Source of the DNA: Dactylis glomerata
Lineage: Eukaryota > Streptophyta > Magnoliopsida > Poales > Poaceae
NCBI GenBank assembly: GCA_007115705.1
Contig: QXEO01000234.1
Coordinates: 1,779,375 to 1,843,374 of the forward strand
Direction: 5' to 3'
DNA length: 64,000 nt
The notes beneath the pieces are model-generated. The model was not told the origin of the DNA, did no database searches, and worked only from the letters and a program-made list of their open reading frames with translations. Position 1 is the first letter of the stretch. Every line of letters begins with the position of its first letter. Made by a program: the position numbers and the translations under genes. Positions 54,100 to 64,000 of the stretch are shown here, piece after piece.

Positions 54100-54480
54100 C
54101 CGGTGCACCACCCCTCCCCTTCCCTCCCTACTCTGGCGTCGTCCCTCCCTACTCTGGCCCCCGGTGCCCCGCCCCTCCCCACTCTGGCTGCCCCGCCCCT
54201 CCCCACTCTGGCCGGGAGCTGCGTCCAGGGAAGGGCGTGGGCAAGCTCCGGCCCGCCATGGAGGGCACCGGCATGGGCGGCCCTGGGCAAGGTTCAACAG
54301 GGCGGCTCGGCGTGTGCGCCGTCACCGCCCGCCTCACCTGTTGCGCGCCACCGCCGGCCTAACCTGTTGTGTGCGCCTGTGCGCCGTCACCGCCCGCCTC
54401 ACCTGTTGCGCGCCACCGCCGGCCTAACCTGTTGTGTGCGCCGCCACCGCCGGCCTCACCTGATGCACGCGTCGTCGTCT
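54100..54480 (+). repeat. GC-rich short tandem repeats
   Basis: First comes CTCCCCACTCTGGC-type repetition (about 54110-54215). Then, from 54313, there are two full and one partial copies of a 65-bp unit beginning TGTGCGCCGTCACCGCCCG (54313, 54378, about 54433). No coding function is evident. It abuts the end of CACTA-2. Confidence 0.7.
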
Positions 54481-54504
54481 CCCCACTAGTGGAAAAAAGC
54501 CTAT

Positions 54505-54735
54505 TGGTGGCGCACCATTTTGGCATATGCGTGGCGCATATGGGATGCGCCACCACTGCCACGCCACTAATAACAGTTTATTGGTGGCGCATGTCAATAT
54601 GCGCCACGCATATGTTGAATATTGGTGGCGCATATAGAATATGCGCCATTAGTGTCTTATGCGTGGCGCATATTGCTATATGCGCCACCAATACATAATG
54701 TGTCACTAAACACCTATAATATGCGCCACTGATAT
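54505..54735. repeat. CACTA-2 subterminal repeats
   Basis: Palindromic ATTGGTGGCGCATAT and ATATGCGCCACCAAT units are repeated about eight times. They are related in core (GTGGCGCA) to those of CACTA-1 but differ in their flanking arms. Confidence 0.85.
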
Positions 54736-54978
54736 TTCGTACAGGTCCAAAAAAAACTGATATTTTCTGGTATTTATACACAGCAATGCACAAGAATATA
54801 TATAGGTATACAATATAACTGCAGAATACACAGCATGCAGTATAAAACAAATATATCATCATCACAAACAATTAGATCCATAATAGTGACAAAGTTCCCG
54901 AATATTAGAAGTGTTAGAGCATATATAGCACAAGTCCATGCATTACACACATTACACATATTACACACACTACACATC

Positions 54979-55230
54979 TCACCCAAAGACCGAGTAGACT
55001 ACACCCGCAATGGTGAGCAAGACCGGGAGCACGATCATCGAGGTCTTCATCCGGTTGTTGTTTCTCCGCTCTCCTAGGAGGTGGATCCTCCACCTAGCTT
55101 CCGCTAGCTCTCTCGTCGGATACCCCTTGTAGGAGTTGCCGCTGAACTTGTTCACTTGCTTCTGGCAATCCTCCCACTCATCGTAGACTCCTGGTACCCA
55201 TCCTTTGTACACCACGTAGCATCTCGGCAT
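54979..55230 (-). CDS. CACTA-2 mini-protein: hybrid-binding domain plus membrane anchor
   Basis: The protein has 83 aa on the minus strand. The start at 55230 directly follows an acceptor-like CTACACAG, as in CACTA-1. Residues 4-48 carry the same hybrid-binding signature: CYVVYKGWVPGVYDEW at 4-19, then C22, QVNKFSGNSYKGYPTRE at 25-41 and AEARW at 43-47. Residues 61-83 (MIVLPVLLTIAGVVYSVFG at the end) form a C-terminal hydrophobic anchor, with a basic linker (RRNNNRMKT) before it. The stop is 495 bp from the transposon end. Conservation of domain, linker charge and anchor between two diverged CACTA elements implies selection for a function. Confidence 0.75.
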   Translation of the reverse strand: MPRCYVVYKGWVPGVYDEWEDCQKQVNKFSGNSYKGYPTRELAEARWRIHLLGERRNNNRMKTSMIVLPVLLTIAGVVYSVFG

Positions 55231-55554
55231 CTCTGTGTAGACAAAGCCATATATAGTATTCAAGCTATAAGAAAAGAGTTACATATGTCGACAAAGCCAT
55301 ATATCATATGCAACCGAAAGAATGAAAGGATTCACATGCATGTTGACAAAGGAAAGTACTCGAGCTAAGAAAAGAGTTATATATAAGTATCCCGCATACA
55401 AAAGTAAATAAGTCCAACAACGATGCTTTCGACTAAGGCAAGTTATAAGTTTACACCTCACACACATACACACACCAGAATGAGTTGCAGATACGGTAAA
55501 GTTTATGACTCAAGCATAGACGATTGACATACACGCGAAAACGACTAGGAAGAA

Positions 55555-57226
55555 TCATGAAGACTTTGGTTGACATGGCTCCGGGAACGGTTTGTAGCAA
55601 TCTTTCGTTGTCCATGTCCTAGTGTCACGCTGTTTCCGGAGCCGGTCTTCGATCTCGCGCTTAGCCAACGGTCTGGCGTAGGACAAGGTTCCGCCCCTTG
55701 TGATGACATCTTCTTGCAAGATAGTCGCAATCTCATTCTGGATGCGGAAGAAGTCGTCCCTAAGTTCAGCGTCCTCGATCCTTGCATGCTCTTCGGCCCA
55801 TCCTCGGACACTAGCTGGCGTCGTAAGCCTGTGTTCGTTCTGGATGATCGCCCGCATGTGATGGAGGGCGTAGAAGGCCTCCTTGACACTATTAGGCGGC
55901 TGCTTGACGCAGGGGAACTTGATTACGTGCTTGAACATGTGTCTGCCGTCCTTGATATTTTCCGCCCCCTTCCTGAAGTCGCCTCCCTTCCTGGCGTATC
56001 CCTCGAGAGCATCATCTAGAACACCCTTGATGTAGGCGTAGTTTTTTGTCTTTGCCTCACTCCCCGAGTCTAAGTAGACGGCTACCGAGTACCTCGGGGC
56101 AACGAGGATCAATGTGCAGTATATGTCTCTACGCAAAACAGTTGAAACGAAAGAATGTTGGAAAAGGAGCTAAGAAATGACAAGTTATTATGGCGGCCGA
56201 GTGAGTGTGCACTTACTCGGGAAAGTAAGGAAGAAGAATGCCTTTTGTACTCTTGTTGTCCAGCAGGAACTTTTGGAGGTACTCCTTTGCTCTGGAACGG
56301 TTCGCTGGATTCATCAACATGCCTTCACGCATGTAGTAGGGGTCTGTTATCGCGACGCCAGGGTTCTCCTCTCTATTGACCTTCATCGCCCGCTGGAGCG
56401 CGTATAGGCGGACCAAGTTATAGTCCAGCCGTTTGGCGTTGAAAAGCTTGAAGACGTCCTCGTACGATAAGAAGAAGATATCCGCGGGGTGATCATCGAC
56501 GAAGCCCACGTCCGCTGGAACCTTCACCGTGTAAACGGGGTACGATGGATTTGTTTCCTTAAGAAGGCCCTCCTCCAGAAACAGAATACCGTGCATAAGG
56601 CTCACCATCGCTCCACTCGCGTGGGCGACCTGCTCCTCAGTCATAATCGGTTTTCCAGCTTCATGAATTATGCCCTGCAAGGTGCCCTTAGCGGGTTGTG
56701 ACATCGGGTCGTCGTGAACCCTGGGCCTCTTCGGACCGATCGGCTGCTGGCTCGCAGACGGCTTATCCTTCTTGGTCCTCTTCCGGTGGTGCTTCTTCTG
56801 GATGGGACCACCGATTTCCAACTGCTCACCACAGTCGGTTGCCAACTGATCACCGCTGGTCACCACCTTATGGAGTGTGTTGGGGCTAAAAATATTTCCC
56901 GTATTGACTTTAGGATCAGCGGCGCCAGCATCCGGAGGCATCTCCTCTAGGGCACCATGGAAGTCCAAACGCGTGCATGCTTTGGTGCGAGCATTTTGAT
57001 CTTCATGGACACGGTAGGGTTCTTCCATGTTTGGCATGAACAAAGAGTCGGTGGCGCCGGTGTTGAGCCAGTCATCTGGGTTGTCATCATCATCATCGTT
57101 GATGTCCTCAACCAGTACTGGGTATGATGCAGCGACGGCCTTGCCATGTGGTGCTGATGGTGGCTGCAGTAAAGCGGCGGCCAACAACTTCTGGTGACGG
57201 GAGGTGACGAGGTTTATCCCCGGCAA
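55555..57226 (-). pseudogene. CACTA-2 Ulp1-like (C48 peptidase fold) protein, active site lost
   Basis: There are two minus-strand exons, 56217-57226 and 55555-56128, joined by donor GA|GTAAGT and acceptor GCGTAG|A in phase. The N-terminal part is acidic and low complexity (DINDDDDDNPDDW), followed by a basic patch (KKHHRKRTKKDKPS) that may be a nuclear signal. The C-terminal part matches the Ulp1-like protease region common in plant CACTA elements: DIFFLSYEDVFKLFN, LLPYFPE then IYCTLILVAPRYSVAVYLDS, and FPCVKQPPNS followed by FYALHHM. The catalytic His (HW/HY) is replaced by a YC pair. The nucleophilic Cys expected after KQPPN is absent. The Asp in YLDS remains. The 5' end may be truncated by retroelement E, so the start is uncertain. 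Confidence 0.65.
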
Positions 57227-57232
57227 TGCCCA

Positions 57233-57754
57233 TGTCGAAGGGCTTTCGATCTAGGAAGCGTATTGGGAACCTGGCGAACTCGACGGCGATCAGACGAAAG
57301 CAGAAGGACACGAGGATTTACCCAGGTTCAGCCCCCTCGAAAGGTAAAAGGCCTACGTCCTGCTTGTCTGACTTTTGTATTGAGGTGGTAGCGACGATGA
57401 TGGTGTTACAATGGCGGCGCAGATTGAATCTGGCCAAAAGCAGAGAGCTCTAAGTTCTCGAGCGCTCCGGCGTGAGGTGGGTGGAAGCGATTCTAGGGTT
57501 TCAAAACCTCCCTCCCAGCCTTTTATAAGATAAGGCTAGGTCTCAGGAGTGTTTCTCAAGCCAAGTACAGATCGGATCAACCGAGACCTAATCTAGCTTG
57601 GACTCTTCGAAATTTCGCTTGTACACCAAGTAATATTCCTGGGCCGCATCGAAACACTGCCTTGACGGGCCTCGAAAGCCTTTCCTGAGACACCCCACCT
57701 GGACCGAAAACCAGGTAGGCGAATGTCGGGGGCCCATCTGTCATTCCTTCGTCA
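57233..57754 (-). repeat. LTR of element E (522 bp)
   Basis: Minus-strand ends are TGACGAAGG and CCTTCGACA, near-perfect inverted termini. TATAAAA on the minus strand (57521-57527) is followed by a leader ending in a sequence with AACCTGGGTAAATCCTCGTG. The preceding purine tract marks it as a 3' LTR. Confidence 0.7.
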
Positions 57755-58377
57755 GTAGCCCCCGAGTGCCTGGGATAGCCGAAGACTATGGCAGGGACTC
57801 CTCCCGAAAGTCTTCCCAGCCGCACCCGACATGAGCACTTGGCCTGCAAAGCTGCAAATGTACAGGGGTCATTCGAATAATATGCTCGTTTCGATACGTG
57901 ATTTTCAAGCCGCTCTCGTGTAGAGCCTCGAAAGTGTTAAGTTGGGTTTGCAGAGGGATGCGCATAACCGGCCTGAGACTCACGCCGGGTCTCAGTTAAT
58001 TGCATTGCTGCAAAGACATACGGTTAGCTTACTCAGATTCGAGTCCCCCGACTCGAACCCGCGTGGGCTGGTGCTACTCCGACCCGAGCCGCGTCGGACT
58101 TACCAGGTCGGAGCCCAGTTCATTGTGAGGCATCCGATGCGTCCATCGGTGCAAGCTTCATACCGTAGGTATGGAAAATTTCCGGCAGAGCGCGTTTGAT
58201 ACGAATACCGGGCCATCCGATGTTGCAAATCGTGGACTTACCTTCGTATTTGACATACGGCATCCGAACTGGTATATTGCCACCGAAATTCGGGTATGTT
58301 GATTGAGGAGCGTTGATAGCTCGAAAGACGGGTTCGAAGAAAATGATTCAAAGGTTCGAAGCTCAAACCTGAATCCT

Positions 58378-58745
58378 CTGAAGGTATTATTGGGCCTGAA
58401 AGAAGCAACTCGACAGATCAAGGCCCTGCTTCAAATGTCTCGAAGGCGCTGCTAGCCCGAAAGAAATGGCCTGAAGGACCGAAATCCTGTCTTCGATTGT
58501 GTCGAAGGCGCTGCTGGCCCGAAAGGGATAATTCGAGGGATCAAAGCCCTGACTCGAATATGTCGAAGGCGCTGCTGGCCCGATAAAGATAATTCGAGGG
58601 ATCAAAACCCTGACCCGAACATGTCGAAGGCGCTGCTGGCCCGATAAAGATAATTCGAGGGATCAAAACCCTAACCCGAACATGTCGAAGGCGCTGCTGG
58701 CCCGATAAAGATAATTCGAGGGACCGGAAAATTCCCTCGAAGGAA
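58378..58745. repeat. 61-62 bp tandem repeat in element E
   Basis: Units begin TCGAAGGCGCTGCT at 58440, 58502, 58563, 58624 and 58685, with a diverged unit before them. The last three are nearly identical, so expansion is recent. Each holds GGCCCGA and AATTCGAGGGATC blocks. Confidence 0.85.
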
Positions 58746-59353
58746 CGAAAGACAGAGTCGTCGAAAAACTCAATGCTTATTCGAATGGCACAAAAGAGAA
58801 AAGCACAGAAGACCTCGAAAGAAACCCGATCAAGAGATCAACTGAGTGCAAGGGGTACATACCTTTGGGACTCGAAAGAGCCTTCGCCAGTTTTTACCCT
58901 TTGAATCGAAAAGGAAACCAACTTCCCAAGGAAACGCGTCATTGCTGACGATAAGCTGCATCGAGTCGTCACCTCATCTCCTGCAGGACAGACCTGACCC
59001 TGCTAGGACGAGACGTACGGTGGGCCCTCAGGCCGCGCATCGCGGCCATTGACAGAGTTTGACCGCACGTCCTGCGCATGGGTGAGAAATAACCGGCGCG
59101 GTTTCCTTGATTACCGTGCGTAGTGGACGTCGCGGTGCTCGCGTGTTGACACGTGGACGGTGGGATCAGTCCGGCCGTTTCCACTTCATCGTGGACGGTC
59201 GAGATCTGACGTAGATCTCCAGAGCCGGAATAAATGACGGTGGCAGGGTAACAGTCTGTCTCACACCGCCGCCATCTTCTCCTTCCTCGCGCAGTGCTCC
59301 TGTAGCTCTACCCTTCCGTCTCCATTTCCGCGACCTCTGCTGCGCCCTGACCA

Positions 59354-62300
59354 TGGGCAAAAGGAGCTCCACAGCCGCCGGCGCCGCTGCTGCTGCTAAG
59401 AAAGCCAGGACAGCCGACGCTGAAGGCTCCGCCGTCGGTCGCTGGGTCCAATCCAAGGTCGGCACAAGGAACTGTCCCAGGCCGAGAAGATGGGTCTCCT
59501 GAAGAACGCGCCAGCGGAATCGCTTGCCGCCGGCCCGGAGATCGTTCCCCGGCCACCCCTCGGATTCCGGGTAATTTTCATTGCCTTTTTGCTGCGGGGT
59601 TTGTCTTTTCCCCCACATCCTTTTCTCCGTGGCCTTCTCTTTGCCTACGGGATTCAGCTCCACGACCTGAATCCCAACTCTGTTCTTCACATTGCGTGCT
59701 TTATCACGCTTTGTGAATGCTTCCTCGGGATCGAACCCCACTGGGCACTGTGGGGCCGAATCTTCGTGATTCGGCACCCTCTGCCTTACCAAACCGGCGG
59801 TTTTGGCGTCCAAGTGCGCCCAGACGTCGAGTATTTCAACCTCCAGACACCCGAAAATAATCCTGGGTGGAGGACGAAGTGGTACTACGCCAAGGACAAA
59901 CCCTCCGGCGGCGAAAACTTCGGACTTGAAGAGTTCCATTCCACCGGCGTTCTTCGACCTCGTGTATCCTGGAGGCACGATCTTTCGGATGAGGAGCTGA
60001 AGATTACGGAACCGCTGATGGAGAGGATCCAGCAGCTCCGAGCTACTCCGAAGAAGGAGCTTTCGGGGATCCAGCTGATTCGCACTTTTATCGAGCGTCG
60101 AATCCAGCCGCTCGCTGCCCGAGCCCACTGCATGTGGGATTACAGCGATCGCCGGGATTCGACCCGAATCTCCCAGGACGAACTGCACGAGGCCGAAATC
60201 GACGAGTGCGTTCGCACCGTCACGAACATCAAGAAGAAGGATCCCGTGCCGAAGATCTTCGGCGCCGTAGCCTTTAGCAAAGCCTTTCCCCGCACCGAGG
60301 TATGACTTTGCTCTTATTCGAATGCCTTCCCTATTTCTTAGCCGGATCGCCCAATGTCGAGTGCAATCCTTCTCCTCGTGCAGGTATTTGACGTAGCTCG
60401 ATGCTATCCGCCCCAGCCCGAGATGGGCGAATATTCGGGGCGCGACTTTGCCGAAGTGCTGGAGGGGTCAACCTCCGCCGCTCCATCGCCGCCGAGGGCT
60501 CCGAAGAAACAGCGAGTCGCGGACGTTGTCGAAGATTCAGAAGATATCGACGACACCCATTTTACTTCGGGTGACGATGGCAACAGCGCGATCCCTGCCT
60601 CGCCTTTGAACCGCCGCCCTCCTCCTCAAACGGAGAAGAAGATCCTTCCGAAATTCGGGATCGACGCATCGTAAGTTTTTCTTTCGTGCATCTTGTGGTT
60701 TTGTTTTGATTTGGCTGTCCGGTTCTAACGTTGTTGATTGCTTCAGATCTTCCACCGAGGAAACGTCAACTGGTCCAGGGGATCAAGATCGATACCAGGT
60801 TCGACCTCATGACGACGCCCTTGAGCAAACGGCAGACTCACAGGAGAAGGTCGCCGATATTGTCGCCCCCAAGGTTGCTCTGACGAAGCCTTCGACCTCT
60901 TCCAAGAAGAAGGCGACGGAACAAGAATTCGTGCTTGTATCCTCGTCCGGCGGGCCTTCCGGTCCTAGCAACCATGTAAGTCCAAAGACTTTCGACCTGC
61001 ACCTCGCGTATTTGACCATTAGCAGCCCCCGAGGGTGAGTCTAAGTGTTTACACTTAGGCTTGCCCTCCAAATCATGACTCGAAGGTTAATCTTCTGTTC
61101 TGCCTTTTTAGCCCGTTGTTAGGGACCTGTCGAAGGTTTGCAGAAACTTCTTTGCCTTGGAGGAGGAGAACCGAAAGTTGTCCGAGAAATTCGAGGAGAC
61201 TCGGCGTGAGTATTGCGACTCCACTTGCGAATTTTTGCTCTGTATGTTATCTCATTTCTCTTTCTGATGTCGTCTTTTGAATGATTAGGGATTGGGGCTC
61301 AGGCCGCCGCTGACAAGACTTCTCTAAAATCTCAGCTGGACAATCTTGCCGCTGAGAATTCAGGTTTGAAGGCGAAAGTTACCGAGCTGAATGACGAAAT
61401 TGCCCGGCTGAAGGCCGAATCGTCCGAAGCTCAGGAGCGTGCGAAGAAGAGCCGCTTGGATGCCGAAGCCCGAGAAGGAGAGCTGCACCAACGCCTGCAA
61501 ACTTCGCTTGATGCTTTGCGCGGTGAGTTCTTCGAGCTCTGCCTGGGTTAACTTGTGTGCTGCACCGCCCTATCTTGACTTGGCAGGTTGTTCTTTGTTT
61601 GTAGCTGCTGCCGAATTGGATGCCGGAGCTATGAAGGAGCCCTCTGGAATCGAATCCAGTGTCGGCCTCGCCGAACGCCTGAGTCGAGAGGTTGTCAACC
61701 TCCTAGGACGAGTGCGGTCAACGCTTGTTCGTGTTCGGGATACGTCTGTACCCGACTCGACAAGTGATACAATGGCGGGGATTCTCGAAGCTCTGGCGGT
61801 GAAGGCGGACGGCGAAGACCCGTTATTTGCCGCGGTTCGTTGTCAGGTAACTATCGGCTCCACGTCTGTCTTCTCCATGATGATGATGCACGACGTGGAG
61901 TTCGATGCTGACAAGATCACGGGCACGTACCCGAAAGACAAGGACGGGCGCGACAAATCCGCCAAGGGTTACGTTGCCCGTGCTCGTGATCTGGCCGCCC
62001 GAATGACGAGCTTCCTGGCCGAAAGGAACGAGAAGCGTGCAGCGGCGAAGGCGCGGAAGCGTGAAGCATCCGGCGCACCGTCTAGCAGGGCCGGTAGTTC
62101 AGTGTAGAGTCGGTGATGCTTAGTACGCATCTGTAATTAGATTTGGTTGTCCCGCATCGAGGGCTGTGACCCCGATTAGAACTCCTTTCTGCTGCAAAAC
62201 TTGTTCTGCTATCATGTTAATCGTCTTGTCATCTGGTTGCCAATGCTTGTGTGTGATGACTGGTTTCTCGTGCAGGATCCTTCCCTGAGTGCTGGTGCTT

Positions 62301-63119
62301 GGCCTGTTTCGTACGAAACGGCGAGCAGTACTTCTGGTGCCGTCGAACGAAGAGCACCTTCCTCAGGCGAATTGTCGCTAATTCGATCGTTGCGCGACCA
62401 GCTCCAAAATACACAGCGGCAACTGAAGATGGTTACTGCCAGGGTCGACGTCTCTCTATCGAAAGCGTCGCATGCCGCAGACTGCGAGAAATTTCTTCTC
62501 GAGGAGATAGAAAATCTTGGAAAATCCCTGAAGTGTGAGTCTCTGAACTTCTTTCGCTGTGCATTGACTTAGATATGCAGGTTTTGATCTTCGGTCTCTT
62601 TTCGCAGATGCGTGCCTTGATAGTGCAGCCGAAGCTCGGCGCGTAAATGCGCATATTGTTGCTGCCCAGAATCATGCCAACTCTGTTGCCGATAACTTTT
62701 GGGCTGATCGATCGAAAGCCATGAAGCTGACACTTCTACAAGATAGGATTGCTCAGGCTGGCGCGTTGGCTGAGACGAGCCGAGGTGCCCTCGCGCTGGT
62801 GCACCAGGCGATGTTTCCTCTAAACGATCAGCCCGAAGGTTTGCCGGTGCTGCTTGATCGATTCGAAAACGGCAACGCCATACATTCCTTTGTCCGGGCG
62901 CACCTGCGCAGCGGGGCTGTAGTCGCACTTGCTTTCGTGCATGCTCACTACCCTGAAGTCGACCTTGAGCTTCTGAAGACACCTCCTCCGTCGCCCAGTG
63001 GCCGCTACAACATGGAGCCCCATTATGCTGCTTGTAGAAGTACCGCTGACTGTATCGCTCGACAAATTGTTGTCAAAAGTGATCGGCAGAGGGTGAACCA
63101 AGGCGCTGCGGCGCCATGA
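59354..63119 (+). CDS. Spliced gene with gypsy-type transposon-like domain, antisense in element E
   Basis: Exons are 59354-60299, 60384-60670, 60747-60975, 61112-61205, 61289-61522 and 61605 onward. Reading through exon 6 gives a stop at 62107. Splicing from the GTAACT donor at 61847 to 62276-62534 and 62608-63119 gives a longer form. All these joins are GT-AG and in phase. The first exon has an Ala/Lys-rich start (MGKRSSTAAG), then a one-base frameshift near 59440-59462, then a block typical of the putative gypsy-type transposon family (FLRGLLFAYGIQLHDLNPNS, then HIACFITLCECFLGIEPHW and GGFGVQVRPDVEYFNLQ). Later exons encode an acidic region, a coiled coil (about 61290-61520) and a conserved C-terminal part with FVRAHLRSGAVVALAFVHAH. 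The gene runs opposite to the LTR. Function is unknown. Confidence 0.65.
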
Positions 63120-63289
63120 CCTGGCCTTGTGGCTGTGTTTGTACCTTTAATCTGTATATATATATCTTCTTCATCTATAGCCGAAAAGGCGTAGCTTTCG
63201 GGCGTAGGTTGGGAAAACGAAAATCCATGGGCGTAGGTCGAAGACAACGCAGTGCTCGAATTCAGGATTAGAGAGCGCAATTCCCAAGT

Positions 63290-64000
63290 ATGGGCCGAGA
63301 CGTCGAGGCCCCGAGCATGGGCGAAGCCCCCGAGCGCGGGTCGAAGGACTGAACCCCCGAGCGTAGGCGAAGCCCCCGAGCGTGGGTCGAAGGACTGAGC
63401 CCCCGAGCGTAGGCGAAGCCCCCGAGCGTGGGTCGGAGGGCTGAGCCCCCGAGCGTGGGTCGAAGGACTGAGCCCCCGAGCGTAGGTGAAGCCCCCGAAC
63501 GTAGGTCGAAGGACTGAGCCCCCGAGCGTGGGTCGAAGGACTGAGCCCCCGAGCGTGGGTCGAAGGACTGAGCCCCCGAGCGTGGGTCGAAGGACTGAGC
63601 CCCCGAGCGTGGGTCGAAGGACTGAGCCCCCGAGCGTGGGTCGAAGGACTGAGCCCCCGAGCGTAGGTGAAGCCCCCGAACGTAGGTCGAAGGACTGAGC
63701 CCCCGAGCGTGGGTCGGAGGGCTGAGCCCCCGAGCGTGGGTCGAAGGACTGAGCCCCCGAGCGTGGGTCGAAGGACTGAGCCCCCGAGCGTAGGCGAAGC
63801 CCCCGAGCGTGGGTCGAAGGACTGAGCCCCCGAGCGTAGGCGAAGCCCCCGAGCGTGGGTCGGAGGGCTGAGCCCCCGAGCGTGGGTCGAAGGACTGAGC
63901 CCCCGAGCGTAGGTGAAGCCCCCGAACGTAGGTCGAAGGACTGAGCCCCCGAGCGTGGGTCGAAGGACTGAGCCCCCGAGCGTGGGTCGAAGGACTGAGC
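63290..64000. repeat. GAGCCCCCGAGCGTGGGTCGAAG minisatellite
   Basis: A 27-bp unit (GAGCCCCCGAGCGTGGGTCG then AAGGACT) alternates with a shorter unit AAGCCCCCGAGCGTAGGTC. It is highly uniform, runs from about 63290 to the window edge and probably continues. The frame at 63486-63698 is an artefact of the repeat. Confidence 0.92.

Larger units (their letters stand above)
54484..64000 (-). mobile_element. CACTA-2: CACTA transposon, minus strand, right end outside window
   Basis: It starts CACTAGTGGAAAAAAGCC at 54484. Subterminal repeats TTGGTGGCGCA and ATATGCGCCA occur to about 54735. Genes on the minus strand place this terminus at its 3' end: a hybrid-binding-domain mini-protein (54979-55230) and a degenerate Ulp1-like protease gene (55555-57226). 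Retroelement E interrupts it at about 57233. The other terminus and any transposase would lie beyond 64000. Confidence 0.75.
57233..64000 (-). mobile_element. Element E: LTR retrotransposon with antisense gene, partial
   Basis: A 522-bp minus-strand LTR (57233-57754) begins TGACGAAGGAATG and is preceded by the purine-rich CTCGGGGGCTAC, the same sequence that precedes the element D LTR. The internal region therefore lies to the right. It contains 61-bp tandem repeats (58378-58745), a plus-strand spliced gene (59354-63119) and a terminal minisatellite (63290-64000). No pol is visible in the window. It lies inside CACTA-2. Confidence 0.6.

Noticed and set aside
54100..54490. Pro/Ala/Leu-rich ORFs in several frames
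   Set aside because: They come from GC-rich tandem repeats, are open in all frames and have no recognisable domain.
57210..57233. Primer-binding-site-like TTGCCGGGGAT next to the element E LTR on the minus strand
   Set aside because: It would make 57233-57754 a 5' LTR, but the LTR is preceded by a purine tract and the sequence continues the open frame of the CACTA-2 protein. The match is short and probably chance, though a tandem LTR arrangement is not excluded.
63486..63698. ORF encoding a repeated PPSVGRRTE peptide
   Set aside because: It is the translation of the minisatellite and ends with a change in repeat phase; there is no sign of a real gene.

Overview
The window is nuclear DNA of a grass, most likely a member of the Triticeae (wheat, barley, rye or Aegilops group). 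The evidence is deep nesting of long-LTR retrotransposons, CACTA elements whose subterminal repeats end in GTGGCGCA-like palindromes, Stowaway and Tourist miniature elements, GC-rich monocot coding sequence and a nuclear copy of chloroplast psbA. The species cannot be named from sequence alone. Coordinates, target-site duplications (TSDs) and splice phases were read by eye; no alignment or search was run.

Left part (1-30200) is a retrotransposon nest. The oldest layer I can see is a minus-strand Gypsy-like element B (5' LTR 27064-28698, gag 25091-26343). It is interrupted by element D, whose 3' LTR is 24418-24751 and which carries a LINE fragment. D is interrupted by a minus-strand, gag-only Gypsy-like element A (5' LTR 20057-21490, 3' LTR start 1586-1843). 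A is interrupted by element C (4994-17637), an unusual LTR-internal-LTR-internal-LTR array with a perfect CCATG duplication, and by a plus-strand LTR at 1-1585.

Middle part (30200-54480) is the gene island. It holds three intronless pathogenesis-related-1-like (CAP domain) secreted protein genes, all plus strand: 31339-31896, 33303-33848 and 53072-53632. The second and third also share promoter sequence, so they are a duplicated pair. Between them lies a minus-strand gene of five exons (34536 to about 44640) that encodes a 79-residue charged, probably coiled-coil protein of unknown function. Its last intron has grown to about 7.7 kb because a hAT element (35198-41974) landed there and then received a CACTA element (36131-41785). 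Its first intron contains a psbA fragment and a Stowaway element. A 4.3-kb Mutator-like element with a 9-bp duplication (45322-49658) and an unidentified 791-bp retroposon with a 20-bp duplication (51529-52319) fill the space before the third PR-1-like gene.

Right part (54484-64000) is a second CACTA element on the minus strand, open at the right edge and interrupted by retroelement E. E has a minus-strand LTR at 57233-57754 but carries a multi-exon plus-strand gene (59354-63119) with a domain resembling the putative gypsy-type transposon family. The window ends in a minisatellite.

The most novel observation is that both CACTA elements end, about 0.5 kb from the transposon terminus, in the same tiny gene: a roughly 50-residue RNase H1 N-terminal/viroplasmin-like hybrid-binding domain followed by one C-terminal transmembrane segment. 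Other notable points are antisense genes in D and E, loss of CAP-cavity residues in all three PR-1-like proteins, and the triple-LTR element.
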